64,000 nucleotides of DNA from Cardiocondyla obscurior (Eukaryota; Arthropoda; Insecta; Hymenoptera; Formicidae): contig NC_091865.1 of assembly GCF_019399895.1 (NCBI RefSeq), positions 4,345,001-4,409,000 of the forward strand, written 5' to 3'. Each line of letters starts with the position of its first letter. Within the stretch, counting starts at the first letter, position 1. The position numbers and the translations under genes were made by a program. This document shows positions 34,880 to 47,400 of the stretch, one piece after another. Below the pieces are notes generated by a model that was given only the letters and a program-made list of their open reading frames with translations, made no database searches and was not told where the DNA came from.

Positions 34880-35640
34880 ACGGTATACTCTGATATGGCA
34901 TATTCTGTTACAATACTGCCAGCATTTTACCAACTTAATGTGAAGCATATAAATTGCAAATCATGCTGTGTCAGATTTGAATATCTGGGTATGAAACTAG
35001 CTATGAAGAGAAGCTTGACATCTGGTCTTATTGTTAGGGGCATATTTTGTCTTTATGAAGGCAAGCGCCTCGGCATCTCCAGGTGTTGCAAACCACGCCT
35101 TTTTTACGTAGAATGTACGTTAATAGTGTGCTTGGCTTGAGAAGTTTGTTTTACAGCAGTGATACGCTCTAATTCACTATGAAAATCGATCCCAGGAAAC
35201 CGACATACTTGTATATGTTGTAACCGATCTTGAAATCATAAATCACTGAAACTTAGTTCTTTAAGACACGCTCTCGATCCGATTTCCGACAGCATTAACA
35301 ATTTTTCCGAGTTGATCGTATTGGCCGATGATAGAATTTCCTTTGAGCAAGTTGCTTTTTTTCAAGCGTTATCTTTAATGAAATCGACGCAATCAGCACG
35401 CTTAACCGCGTTGATCAATACTTCAGTTATTCTAGCACCGATGACAATTTCCAAATTTGCTCGATTAATGGGATCAAGATAAGCTTTGATAGCACTACAA
35501 CATATTTCTCGATTAATGTTTGCCTGAAAGTATGGAAAATTAATCTGCTCTTAGCCATTATAGTCTACAATGTCGTATCTCAACTTTCATCTGACGTTTA
35601 AAAACGTCAGCTCTGTATGATACAAAACATGCTTCACGCA
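34880..35640 (-). pseudogene. decayed GMC oxidoreductase (glucose-dehydrogenase-like) pseudogene
   Basis: Minus-strand translation shows scattered, collinear pieces of a GMC oxidoreductase in more than one frame and with stop codons: YDIVDYNG, CCSAIKAYLDPINRANLEIV, KEILSSANTINSEKLLMLS (matching the GMC signature-2 region), PGDAEALAFIKTKYA and IRPDVKLLFIA. These match, in order, segments of the intact genes at 42326-44417 and 50543-52414. The N-terminal FAD-binding half and the catalytic C-terminus are not visible. It is on the same strand as the intact paralogs, so it is probably a dead member of the same tandem array. Confidence 0.82.
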
Positions 35641-35912
35641 AAAATAGCCAATATCATGGTGGTATAAGAAGTATTAAGATAGCATAGAAAATGAGCATAG
35701 AAAAAATATATTTTTTACTGTCTGTATCTTTGTCGACTGTTTATTAATGTTTAAATAAGAAAGTTAGTTTTCAGTATATTTAACAACGTGCCAAAACAAT
35801 TTTAAGTTTTTTTGTTTTTTTTTCTACAAAATGTCGTTTTATTTAACAACGCAAGAATTTTTTGCGTATAAACGTTTTCATTTTTGATGCTACGTTTCTA
35901 CATGGCCGCGAT

Positions 35913-35958
35913 AATTTATCAAAAAATAAGCTTTAAAAAGCTTATTTTTTGATAAATT
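35913..35958. repeat. perfect 21-bp palindrome with 4-base loop
   Basis: The arms 35913-35933 and 35938-35958 are exact reverse complements separated by TAAA. The arms contain AAGCTT. No terminator function is implied in a eukaryote; it may be the collapsed core of a fold-back element. Confidence 0.9.
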
Positions 35959-36340
35959 AAATTTTGCTTTTATTACTTATTTTGTTGTAATTTATATAAC
36001 TTAACGTTGTTTTTAATTGAAAATAAAAAGTATTTAATAAAATTATAATTTAAAATTAGACAAAAAACAAAACTTTTTTTTCTTAAATTAAAATTTTACC
36101 ATAAAATTATCTATATTTTATTTTATTTATTTAATATTTTTTTATTTTTTGAAAAAAAGTTACATTATTTAAAATTATTTATACAATATAAATTGTTTCT
36201 TATAAAAAATTAATTTAAAAGAATAAATGCTAGAAAAAATCTGACTAAAATAACTAACTGTTATTAGGTGCTCTGATTAGTTTTGAGGGTTTTTTTTGCA
36301 AAAAATACACGTTTGTAATAAAGAAAATTCAAAGCATAAC

Positions 36341-36830
36341 TTAATCAAACTATTTTTTGCCGTTAGCTATTACCTTTTTCCACTTTTCAAATAACAAGTG
36401 GATTCCACGGTAAAAAAATTTTTCGTCTTTTCCCGAGGTAATCCGTTCGTTAATGCATTTTTGAATCTCTTCGTATGTTTTGAAGTGCTAGTCAGCTAAA
36501 CTATGCTGTATGGATCGAAATAATTAATAATTTGAAAAAGCACAGTCTGGTAAATACGCGGCGTGTGGTAGAACTTCCCAATTAAGTGTTGTTAATGAAT
36601 CTTTAACAACTTTTGCTACATGAAGTCGAGCGTTGCGCTTTTGTTGCGCTTTCGTTGCGCTGTCATTGGATGTTTTTGGCTTAAAATATTACCAATTTCT
36701 CGCATGTTTTAATCGATGGAGCAGATTTAGGATAAGCATGTAAGATAAATTAGTGAGCTTCGGCAGCAATTTTCTTTAAATCGTACCAGTAAAGCAGTAC
36801 GTGTCAAAAATGCTGTTTATTACGCTCCAT
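36341..36830 (-). pseudogene. internally deleted mariner transposase remnant
   Basis: The minus strand begins with an ATG at 36830 and reads MERNKQHF, HVLLYWYDLKKIAAEAH and SAPSIKTCE, the N-terminal helix-turn-helix region of mariner transposases. It then jumps, near 36660, to the C-terminal region NARLHVAKVVKDSLTTLNWE, LPHAAYLPDCAFSNY, EEIQKCINERI and FYRGIHLLFEKWKKVIANG. The central catalytic region is largely missing and there are several stop codons, so it is inactive. Confidence 0.85.
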
Positions 36831-37079
36831 TTTCGATCACACTAAAAGTGAGGTTTTGTTACACGAATGCGATTCTGTGCGTCACATTATTTTTAACTAT
36901 GTTCAAGTTGCACAATAACGTTCCAACTTGAAAGTATCAACTAATATATTTGAAATATATTCATCTAAATTTATCCCTTAAAATTAACTGGAACTCCTAA
37001 TACGTTACAAAAATAATATAAAATTTATAATATATAAAACGTTTTGTAATGTCTAAGTACATACATGTAAAAAATTTTG

Positions 37080-37455
37080 ATAACTCACAGTATTGATAAT
37101 GTTTTGAAAAGATTAAGTAAAAAAAAAGGAGAAATTGAAAGAAAGATATATAGTCAGTTAAATAAGAACGTGTGTATTAATAGTGTTCAGTCACTACCGG
37201 CATCGGTAATTTTCTTACATCTTTCAGGCATGTTTTTGACTAAATTTATGGCGTATTCCTTCGGTAAGAATCTTTAAACGCGACGATTTTCTCGTGTTAA
37301 CTGATTTAAAGTTAACAGTCGTCTTCCTCGAAGCTTATGCTTGATGTATACTCACATATTTTCAGTTGGATTGCATCGGACGACTTTTTGCTGCGGTGTT
37401 TGGAATCATTGTTTTCGTGCAGGATCCGATGTTTATTTTTATCAATAAATCAACG
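37080..37455 (-). pseudogene. Tc1-like transposase C-terminal remnant
   Basis: Minus-strand pieces HENNDSKHRSKKSSDAI and FLPKEYAINLVKNMPERCKK resemble the DNDPKH-type motif and the C-terminal ...NLIKSMPRRC... block of Tc1-family transposases. They lie in different frames with stops between. The rest of the transposase was not identified. Confidence 0.6.
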
Positions 37456-37564
37456 TTTGGCAGTCGATAATAATCAGGTACATTTTGAAAATTTTTAGAG
37501 CATTTAAATTATAAGTAAACGCTGGATCAATCTGTTAATGGCGGTTGACCAGGAACGTGAAATA

Positions 37565-37942
37565 TACAGGGTGTCCCAGATCAGTGGACGATGCCGTAAA
37601 TGATAGGTAGATGTAATCAAATTAAAACGAAAAGTCCTTTACCATTTTAAAAAATTTTCAATAGTTTTCGAGAAAAAAATTAAAATATATAAAATGTATA
37701 AGCGTAAGAGCGACAAGAAAGCTGCGCGTGAGTGAGTGCGACAGGCGAATGATTAGAAATGGCACCGTCGTCTGTCGCGCTCACTCAGTCCACGCTTTCT
37801 CGTCGCTTTTACGCGTACATAAATTAATTTTTTTCTTGAAAACTATTGAGAATTTTTCAAAATGGTACAGGACTTTTTGTTTTAATTCGATTAAATCTAC
37901 CTATCATTTTCGGCATCGTCCACTGATCTGGGACACCCTGTA
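37565..37942. mobile_element. 378-bp fold-back MITE, copy A
   Basis: The element starts TACAGGGTGTCCCAGATCAG and ends CTGATCTGGGACACCCTGTA; almost its whole length is an inverted repeat. Flanking TA fits Tc1/mariner-type insertion. It differs from copy B at 41270 by only two bases that I can see. An open frame across the centre is a coincidence of the palindrome. Confidence 0.93.
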
Positions 37943-40900
37943 TAATATATCTTTAAAGAAAAGTTTTGTCGATAATAGTGATATTCCTTCAATCTCAATT
38001 AATAATCTTTATTGTTCAAGCGCGTCGCTGTGCTACGTTTTTCTCATCCAACAAAAACTTCTTCATAGAATTGCGCCATTTGATATTATGCGCCTGATAT
38101 TATCGTTACGTGTAATAATTGTATATCTTTTTCTCTTAGTTTTGTTGCTTCGTGACGCAATGTTAAGCTTGAATTTTATGAAAACATCTTCATAATCAGT
38201 TTTTTTACTTTAAAAGGCATCTTTTTCTATCAAGCCATGGTCAGGTAAGTCATCGACAGTTTTTATTTTGTTATATCGTTTTATTTACTTACTGATGAAT
38301 GACATTGACTTTCTCATGTATTTTGCATGGATTTTTTTTTAACTTTTTGGATAGATATAGAGGAATACGGCTTCAAAACGCGAAGCGTACATGAATTAGT
38401 TTCGTCTTCTTTGAAGTGCTCTTTTTGATTCTTACTTAGTGCGTAAGTCTTCGTTCGCTTTTGTACTATTGTGGGTTGATAGGCTTGTCAACTGTCTATA
38501 AAAATGTCTAGAAAAAAAGGTTTAAAAGTTGTCAAGAGAACTAAGAATTTAATTCTTCCATCACGATATGTTTGTGCGCGTATCGATGGTGAGTCGTGAT
38601 TCTTCTGCACAAAAAGGAAAATAGTTATTTTGTACAGTTGCACTCTCTGCCATACTATTTTACAAAAATACAAATTTTGTGGATTTTATGTATTTTAAAC
38701 TGAAACTTGAGTGACTCGAAAAATATCCTGACAAACTGGATTGACATGCAATCCCAAAAAACAAATATTAAAATTATTTATAAAAATGCTAATAAGTCAG
38801 AGAGAAAGATGTATTGACTTAAAAAATATTTTTTAAGAGAATAATTTGAATAAATAAAATAAGAAAAGCCGCAAACAATAACAAAATAAAAAATAAAAAA
38901 TTAGTAAGTAATTAATTATTAAAGTGTTATTTAAAGTAAAATTCGGAAGATCTCATACGGATTACTTTTCCTTATTCTGCACGACTCTATAACAAGTAAA
39001 ATTAATTTTTCAAGTGTTATGAGAAGTGTTATCTCAGGTAACTTGTGTGTGTATTTAGTTTCTTTTTCATTTTTCCACATCCGTAACTCTTTTTACAAAT
39101 AACTAAAATTTTACTTGTAACTTCTTTTAAATAATTTAATCAATACGTATTATTTATTGTAGACAGTAAAAAGTTACCTCAAAACAGCCATTTTTCACAT
39201 GTAATTCTTTGTCGTTTTTCTCGCACGTGATGCTGATCTATCAAGATATTAAGTTTTCCTTTAAAGACCGGCAACTTTTCTGCCACTTTGTACCAACAGT
39301 CCACTTCAATCACTCTCCATTTTAAGATACATAAGAGAAATGCACTTTCTCGTCTCTTTTACGTAATACTTACCGGATCCAAGTAATGTATTTTGAACGA
39401 GATCCCGTTTTTAAGTTTACTCTTACATGCTTTTGATAATTTTGTGTAATATATTGCTAAATCAACTATCTTTTACCATTAGTTGATGCAGCATTGAAAG
39501 GAAGTGAATCCCAATAAGCTTAAAACTATACGAATGAAGGAGAAAACAATAAAATTGCCAGTGCTTTTTTAACTAATTATAATACTAGTACTGTGTACTA
39601 TAATGCAGTTAATAATGTAATAATTATAATGTGAGAAATTTTAGTTTAATTTTTCATATAAATGCATTAAGTAGACACTTTTCTTCTTGTGGGTAAGAAA
39701 ATTGTTACTTTTTTTCTCAATTGTTTTTTTTATTATCAATTTACATCTACAGAATATAATTTACTTATGAAAAAGATGATATATGTGATCATTCTAAAGC
39801 CTTTTGTACTGCAGATTATCAATTGTCGACTTTAATAATGAAAACGACATTTTTTTTGTTCTGACATAATTATCGATACTCTACATCAAAAAATTTGAAA
39901 GAAGGTTGTGAATTTTTTTTACAGTCGTAGATACTTTCTTGGTGGGTTACCACTTTCTATTTGCCAAATGGTGATCAAATAAAAATCCGTCAAATTTCGG
40001 CCAGATTTATACTTGGACCTTCTGAATCTTTAATCGCAGCGCACTGCAATTGCTGTTGAAAATTGCCACAGTAAAATTTAAGAATCTAGTAGTTTAAAAA
40101 ATTATAATTAGTCGACAGATAAAAAATTTGTACATTATTACATATTGCAGATACTTTTGCCGCAAGAATAAACGTAAAAATCAAAGAATTTCTGAAAGAG
40201 TAAAGAGAGATTTTTTTTAGGCAGTTTCACTGAAAAGGTTTTTAGTTAAACGGATTATAAAAGAAATTAACAATTTAAAATTTTTATAATTTGTAGAGAT
40301 GCAGAAGCAGATTACAAAAACAGGCGTATACATTTTTCTGAAAATATATAATAATATTTTGATGGTGTTGGGAAGTCCCGGTGTACCTCCGAGGAGAAAA
40401 TAAACACCTTATATATATATTTTGATGGTGTTAATTAATTAAATATTTGTTATAATAAATAGATATATTTATTAACACATTTTTACATTATGTATAGTAT
40501 AAACAAAATTTTTTAATAAAATTCTTTACACAAATCTCTTTCAGGATTTATATGAGTGATAATTACAGTAAAAAATAAAAATAATAGTGCTAAATTATTA
40601 GAGATGTGCAATATTTAAAATCGATACACTTAAAACGGAAATATAAAATGTAAAATGTCTCTTTTGTATTTTGCATTAAAAATATATTAATTAGAAATTA
40701 TTTTACTTTTTCGATTTAAATGGTTTAATTACCTGTTTTCTATTTAAAATGCATTTTTTTTGCAAAAACAAATTGATATTAAGTATAAATCGTGCAATTA
40801 TACATTTCTGTTCTAACATTTCACTCGTGAATTCGCATTTCACATAACACTTATGCAGAACTGTGTTTACAAACATTACCCGAATGTGATATGTATGTTT

Positions 40901-41269
40901 TATTCTTGTTATTTACCGAATGTTGAACAAGGATAGAATAATACACTCGGACACTCGAGTGATATTGTTGAACACAGCCCAGCAATATCTTACAGTTGAA
41001 TTAATTTAAAGTTTAAAATTATAGTTCGCTAGATTACGGATTATAATTTACTGCTTTAATCGACTGTTTTTGTAATATGTAAAATTGTACTTTAATATTA
41101 TCTATTTTATTTTATTCATTAGCACTGTGTCTATTGTTCTTAGATTAACTAATACAGTAATATTGTATATATACTTTACATATTTGTCATTTTGTTAAAA
41201 AAAGTATTAAAAAAATGTAAATACTGCACAGAAAAAGAAAATTTTTAATTTGAAAATGTTAATCTGATA
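37943..41269. other. AT-rich spacer between the two fold-back copies
   Basis: I see no gene here. The only structure I can support is a 47-bp insertion with target-site duplication near 40354. Long T and A tracts are common. Confidence 0.55.
40354..40432. mobile_element. 47-bp insert flanked by 16-bp target duplications
   Basis: The 16-bp sequence ATATTTTGATGGTGTT occurs at 40354-40369 and again at 40417-40432. Between them lies a sequence unlike its AT-rich surroundings (GGGAAGTCCCGGTGTACC followed by an A-rich end with AATAAACACC). A severely 5'-truncated non-LTR retrotransposon or SINE tail would give this structure; the family is not recognised. Confidence 0.65.
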
Positions 41270-41647
41270 TACAGGGTGTTCCAGATCAGTGGACGATGCC
41301 GTAAATGATAGGTAGATGTAATCAAATTAAAACGAAAAGTCCTTTACCATTTTAAAAAATTCTCAATAGTTTTCGAGAAAAAAATTAAAATATATAAAAT
41401 GTATAAGCGTAAGAGCGACAAGAAAGCTGCGCGTGAGTGAGTGCGACAGGCGAATGATTAGAAATGGCACCGTCGTCTGTCGCGCTCACTCAGTCCACGC
41501 TTTCTCGTCGCTTTTACGCGTACATAAATTAATTTTTTTCTTGAAAACTATTGAGAATTTTTCAAAATGGTACAGGACTTTTTGTTTTAATTCGATTAAA
41601 TCTACCTATCATTTTCGGCATCGTCCACTGATCTGGGACACCCTGTA
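41270..41647. mobile_element. 378-bp fold-back MITE, copy B
   Basis: Same length and orientation as copy A at 37565-37942. Visible differences are GTGTTCCAG for GTGTCCCAG near the left end and AATTCTCAAT for AATTTTCAAT in the left arm. Flanking DNA differs from that of copy A apart from the TA, so these are separate insertions. Confidence 0.93.
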
Positions 41648-42325
41648 TAAATAAACCAATAGTTAAGTTATTTTAATATATAAGTCTTTACTTAAAACAA
41701 CATTTTTTAAATTAAAAAAAATTAGCTTTAGATTTAAAACTGCATATTCAAATTAACGTAATTGTAGTTTTACTTATATACATATATGTGTATTATTAAT
41801 ATACTATTTTTTTAATGTCTACTTTTTATTTCTTATTTTAAATTAATGTATAAAAGCACTTTGCATTTTATACTTTGTACTTTTAAATGGAAAAGTTTCG
41901 AGTTTTTTGCATTTTCTATTTTAAACAAATTTAAATACTCATTTTGCACATCTCTGTCAGTTATGAAATAAATAAAATATTAGAGCAAATTACATTGCAA
42001 TTAAGAATATTTTGAAAATAATATAAATTAAACTTAATATCTTCAGTAGTAAACACAATTGCTAGATTGTTCATGTAAGAACTATTTGCAAATTAAACTA
42101 AATTTTATTTATTATTAACTAAAATCGAATTTGTTGAAATAAATATTAATAAATAATGATAAATATGAAATAATTAAATATTATTTTTATAAAAGTATTT
42201 CTACGATATCAATTTTTTGAAAACTTATTGAAATTTTCACTTTTGTTATACAAATGGTAATTATGAATGAAATTTACGTCAGGCAAATGTTTTTCATTAA
42301 TAGTCATTAGTGATTAATGGCTGTA

Positions 42326-44417
42326 TTAATCGGTCGCGTATCCCCATTCTTCCTTAACCATGTCGGCCAGCTTCTCAGCAATCATGTAAATAGGCAGGTT
42401 GGTATGGGCCGATACAACCTCCGGCATAATTGAACCGTCCGCTACTCGTAGTCCTTGAACGCCGATTACCTGCATTGCAAGTACATAAATTTATAAATTA
42501 CAACGTCACGTATTCGTATACGTGTTCGTACGCACAAATATTTCTTGTAGATTAAAAAAAAATTCTTTGCTTTTTTTGTCAAAGTTCTTTTTAATAAATA
42601 TAAATTACATATACCTTTAATTTAGAATCAACAACAGCGGTCGGGTCTCCTTTTGGCCCCATTTTGCAAGTACCACTATAGTGATAGATAGTAACAGACA
42701 CTGTTCTTATCAAGCATTCCCAATAAGCGTAAGAATCATATTCGTAACTTTCACATCCGGGAAGAGTATCATTTAACAAGCGTGAACCAAGCGTTTGCAT
42801 CGCTTTTGTTTGACCAACACTTATCGCGGCTTTAATGCCAGCGATCATCGTCTTAATATCTTCCGGATCTTCGAAGTAATTTGGCACAATTTCAGGCTTG
42901 ACGTTAATATTGTTGGCTAATAATCTGACCCGACCGCGGCTCTTTGGTTTCAACAACATCGGTAGAATGCACCATCCGTGATCTTTATTATATTTTTGCC
43001 ATATATGGCGCATTTTATCGTTAAAACCCATTATAATTGGCAAAATAATATCTCCTTTAAATCCTCCACCGATAAACAGCAATTCGATGTCAGGCAAACC
43101 TTGACGTTTTTTTGGATTCTTTGTGTCAATAAAAGCAAGAGCCTCGCATGCACCCGGAATGGTCAACGGTCCTGATCGCTCTATTAAAAAATCTTTTATG
43201 TATGGATGCGCAGGATTCACTATATCAGCCAGTTGCAAACCTATCGGATCGTCTACTGTCCATGTTAACCCGCCAAAAGCTACGTGATCCATTAGATTTT
43301 CGCCAACCCCAGGCAAGTCTTGGACAACTCTAATGCCAAGCTCACTAAGATGTTTTTTCGGTCCAATACCAGACAGCATCAATAACTGAGGTGATGCAAT
43401 GGCTCCCGCGCACAAAATCACTTCCTTTCTTGCAAACACTTGGATAATTTGGCCATGTTTGATAAATTCCACGCCGGTTGCTTGATGTGTACTGGGATTA
43501 ATCAGTATTTTTCTTGCCATGCTGTTGCGCGTTACTTGAATATTCTTACGATTTCTCGCAGGATGTATGTAGGCTCTGTTGCTACTCATACGGGTGCCAT
43601 TTTTGATTGTACTCTGTAAATACGAAAATCCTATCATATCTTTTCCGTTATAATCCAACACCGGATACCCTAACTCCTTGCCAGCCTTAAGAAAGGTTTG
43701 TGCCAATATTGTATGAAATGATGGAAAAGCGATATGCAATGGCCCCTTAGTCCCATGGTAAACGCTGTCTGATTGCAGCTCCGGGATATCGATAGTCTCT
43801 AGTTTTTTAAAATACTTCAGGACGTTTTCATAAGCCCAACCATCGTTACCCATTTTGGCCCATCGGTCATAGTCTTCGGCGCCGCCTCTTGTTGCTATCA
43901 TATAATTTAACACGCTGCTACCACCCATCACTTTCCCTCTAGGCCAATTGCATTTATTATCAGCCATACCAAGGCAGTATTTATTAGATGATTTAGTTTG
44001 ATACTTCCAATTGACGTCGTTGCTAAACTGTAGCATATGAACGAGAATTGGGATGTCCATGAGCAAATTCTCGCTAGGGCCAGCTTCGATTAGTAACACT
44101 TTTGCTTGAGGTATCTCACTTAGTCGTGCGGTTATTGTCGCACCGGCTGTACCGGCGCCAATTATTATAAAGTCATACACGGCTCCAAATTTCGGCACTG
44201 TGTCCGGTATCTCCTGATTCATATATTGTTCACCTTGCTGGAGAAATTTTAGGGCTCCGATCCCTAGCTCAAACATATTCATCAACGCCCGCCCATTCAC
44301 ATCAGTTCCGTAAAGACTGTGATATCGTTCTGCCGTCGATTGTCCATCTAACTGTAACGGGCCGATTACTGAAACGGCACTAAGAAGGTAAAAGAATCTT
44401 GATGCCTTGCCGGGCAT
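42326..44417 (-). CDS. GMC oxidoreductase, glucose-dehydrogenase-like (paralog 1)
   Basis: Two coding exons on the minus strand, 44417-42615 and 42469-42326, give 648 residues. The N-terminus is weakly hydrophobic (FFYLLSAVSVIGPL). The FAD dinucleotide motif is IIGAGTAGA (residues ~85-93); GMC signature 1 is GGSSVLNYMIATRGG and signature 2 GAIASPQLLMLSGIGP. The catalytic His is in YHYSGTCKMGP, where the usual Pro after His is Tyr. The C-terminal exon, joined as LK|VIGVQGLRVADGSIMPE, ends with VVSAHTNLPIYMIAEK, with His where paralogs 2 and 3 have Asn. Family members oxidise sugars or other alcohols with FAD; the substrate cannot be told from sequence. The first ATG in frame is at 44417; the frame is open further upstream without an ATG, and a TATA-like run lies near 44505. 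Confidence 0.93.
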
Positions 44418-47400
44418 ATTCAACTCGCAATTGGCTATTGAGTGTATCTTGCGAGTGGGGCGTAGGATAATAGAGAGCTGCCTCTGGATGCTCACCTGGT
44501 ATATATACGTACATTAAAGTCCTTGTTTTGCAAATGTATTACGTATATACGTAAATAACCATCGTACAAACAAACACAATAAACAACTTGAAGAGGAATT
44601 GTGTAGTTCAAAAGATTTAATGCCATGATAAAAGAATAAAGACTCTGTCAATGCATTCCGAACAACTCAAATAAAAAATTAAACTTGCCTTTGTACTTTT
44701 GACAGAAATAATTATCAATCGACGTTAAATTATTTTATTATTTAATGTAATTACGATGAAAACCATTTACAATGTTTTCTCTTTTGTCCTACGTATAAAG
44801 ATTCGACATGAGTACAATTGTTATAAATTTAAGAAAATTTTAGATTAGTTTTGATATAATTTATACATCTAATGTTAATTTCCTTTCCATAAAGAAATAA
44901 ATTTCAAAGAATTACCTATCATTACAACGCATAGCAGCAGTAAACAAATTAAAATGTCATATTACAGAAAAAAACATTTTTTAATTTGTTGAAAGCTAGA
45001 AAAAGAAAAATATTGGTTTTTTTAGCAGTTAAATTAATTTACCATTGTTTTTTTTTATTTTAATTCACTGTATTAAATTAATTAATAATATTGATAATAA
45101 ATATATATATGCAATTGTATGTAATTAATAATTTTTTGAAAATTGTTGAAGTAATTTATACTTTTAATAATATATATTTTATTATTTTTAATTTTTATCT
45201 TTAATTTTTTTTATAATTATAAATAAATACAACAGATATAATAATCAAAAGCAATAATTAATTTAAAATGTATGCAAAAATATATTAATTTTATCTGTAA
45301 ATTTTAATTTTTTGCTACATATAAATGTAAATTTTTTTTTTACTCTTATATCCTTGAAACTATTCGTATTGAATTCGCGATAAATTCCTCAATACCGGTT
45401 TCTCTTTCGATCATTATAAGTTTTGCATATAACGACCTTGAAAAAATTTTATAAAGTTTTATATTTATTTAATATAATATTAATATTAATAAATTAAAAG
45501 TTAAATTATTATGACATTTTGTTTATATTTATAATATATTTAAATATTTTTACCAATGCTATTTTATGTGATTAGATTGATTTAGGAAATATAATTGTAA
45601 TACGTTTTTATAAATATAATAAAAAATTTGTTATTTGTTTGTATGTATTTTTGTCTTTTTTTTTATATAAACAATGCACAAATGTGTAAAAATAAAGTTA
45701 TAAAATTTGTACTGAAAGAAATTATATAATTAATCTAAAAAATGTCTGCTTTTGTAATGTAACAAGTTAACTGACAATGAGATAACCAAATATCTCGGAA
45801 ATACTATGATATTACATATGATTTTGCTTTTAAACTATTGGAACGACAGAGACAAAATTTATAATTTTTATTTATACTGCTATAAACTCTATCTATAACA
45901 ATCAATACTTTAACAAATACAAAAAAGTTGATGATTAATTTGTGATAAATTTATGACACTTGTAAATTTTTTTGCGTGACATCTGATTACAACTTTTAAA
46001 ACTGTCAATCAAAAGAACATCAGAATATATGTATTTTCAAAAATATTGTTAAACAATCTGTCATGTTGCGTTGATGGTTATAATACCGCGTCATTGTTCA
46101 AGTTTTTATTGTAATAATTTTTCGCGACTCTTTTTTTCGGCAACTTTTTTTACGAACATAAAAACAACCGACATCGAAAAACAGTGAATATACATGTAAT
46201 TTTGTTCACATGTTTATAATGAATGAATGAAGGTTTCGACATTTAAAAAAACTTGGCACATCAAATGTAGGATTTTGTATGTAATTATTTACTATGCATT
46301 ACACAAGTATTTCTTTTTCAAAGTTCAGATCACGTAATAGGCCATCTTGTTGCATTATCATCATGCTCACTATTGTTACATTGCCATACGTGACAAGCAC
46401 TACAATAATTTATTTCACCTCGCGTTGTATCTTCTTTAATAAAATAGTTTTGATCCTAATCTACTTACCGTTTTCTAAAAATTGTAAATCATCGAAATAA
46501 AGTAGTGTCCACCAAGGGCAAAACGTTCACTCAACATAGGTACATTAATTTTGTTCACTTGTAATGTTTCAATATTTCTTCACACCAGTTTGATAATTAT
46601 AAATATAGCTTGTTATAAAAAATTTCTTATTACTTTTTCATTTTTCTTGTTTTCTTACTTTTTCTCACTTTATTATTTGTCTCAATTAACGATTGTTTTC
46701 AGCTCTCGCTAGCGCTAAATCGACTATAATCAACGCAGAGATGGTTGTTGACTGAAAGCTGAATAAGAAATATATAAAATGCCCTTGTGCAGTGCAGTCT
46801 GCTGTGCACAAATTCTGACAACCTTCTTTACATTTGAAAGTAAGGTAAGTACGTTCGCCTTGTACGTGTAGAAGTATTGTCACCTATCCAGTTCGGTGCA
46901 TTATCGCTGATATCCATTACGTTCTATGCGTTCGATATACGATTATAATTTTAGCCGTCAATTCTTTTATTTCTACTCAAAAGGTTAAAAAAAAAAAAAA
47001 AACAGACAAAAAAAAATTAATTAATTTTATAAGTTAATTTATAAAATTTATAAAGTTATTTTATAAGTAAGAAGAAAAACTTATTTTAATATTCTACTCA
47101 TTAACCACTTGCACTGGAAAGATGTGTTACGCACGTCGAGGTGTTTTTGAATTTGTTTTGTTTTAATAGATACCATACTGTACAAGATTATTTATCAACA
47201 AAATTAGTATTTATATCTGGTAAAATTCTTTATGCAAAATTCTATCGAGTTTTTTTGTGACACCTCACGGCGAGTTACAATGGAGTTACATGCGCATTAG
47301 TTAATTTGTTGCTAGTGCAAGTGATTAAATAACTATCAGTACCAAGTAATTTTCTTTAAAAAGTAAATTAATACCAATACTGTTACACAGTAGAAATAAA

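Noticed and set aside
34877..35140. 87-codon plus-strand open frame
   Set aside because: It is antisense to the GMC pseudogene, whose minus-strand pieces explain the sequence.
37728..38195. Open frame of 155 codons (also at 41433-41654) starting MSECDRRMIRNG
   Set aside because: It runs across the centre of the palindromic MITE, is repeated in the second copy and has no domain; it is a by-product of the inverted repeat.
38000..38620. Possible continuation of the Tc1-like transposase beyond MITE copy A
   Set aside because: Minus-strand frames contain a few suggestive words but no ordered match that I could defend.
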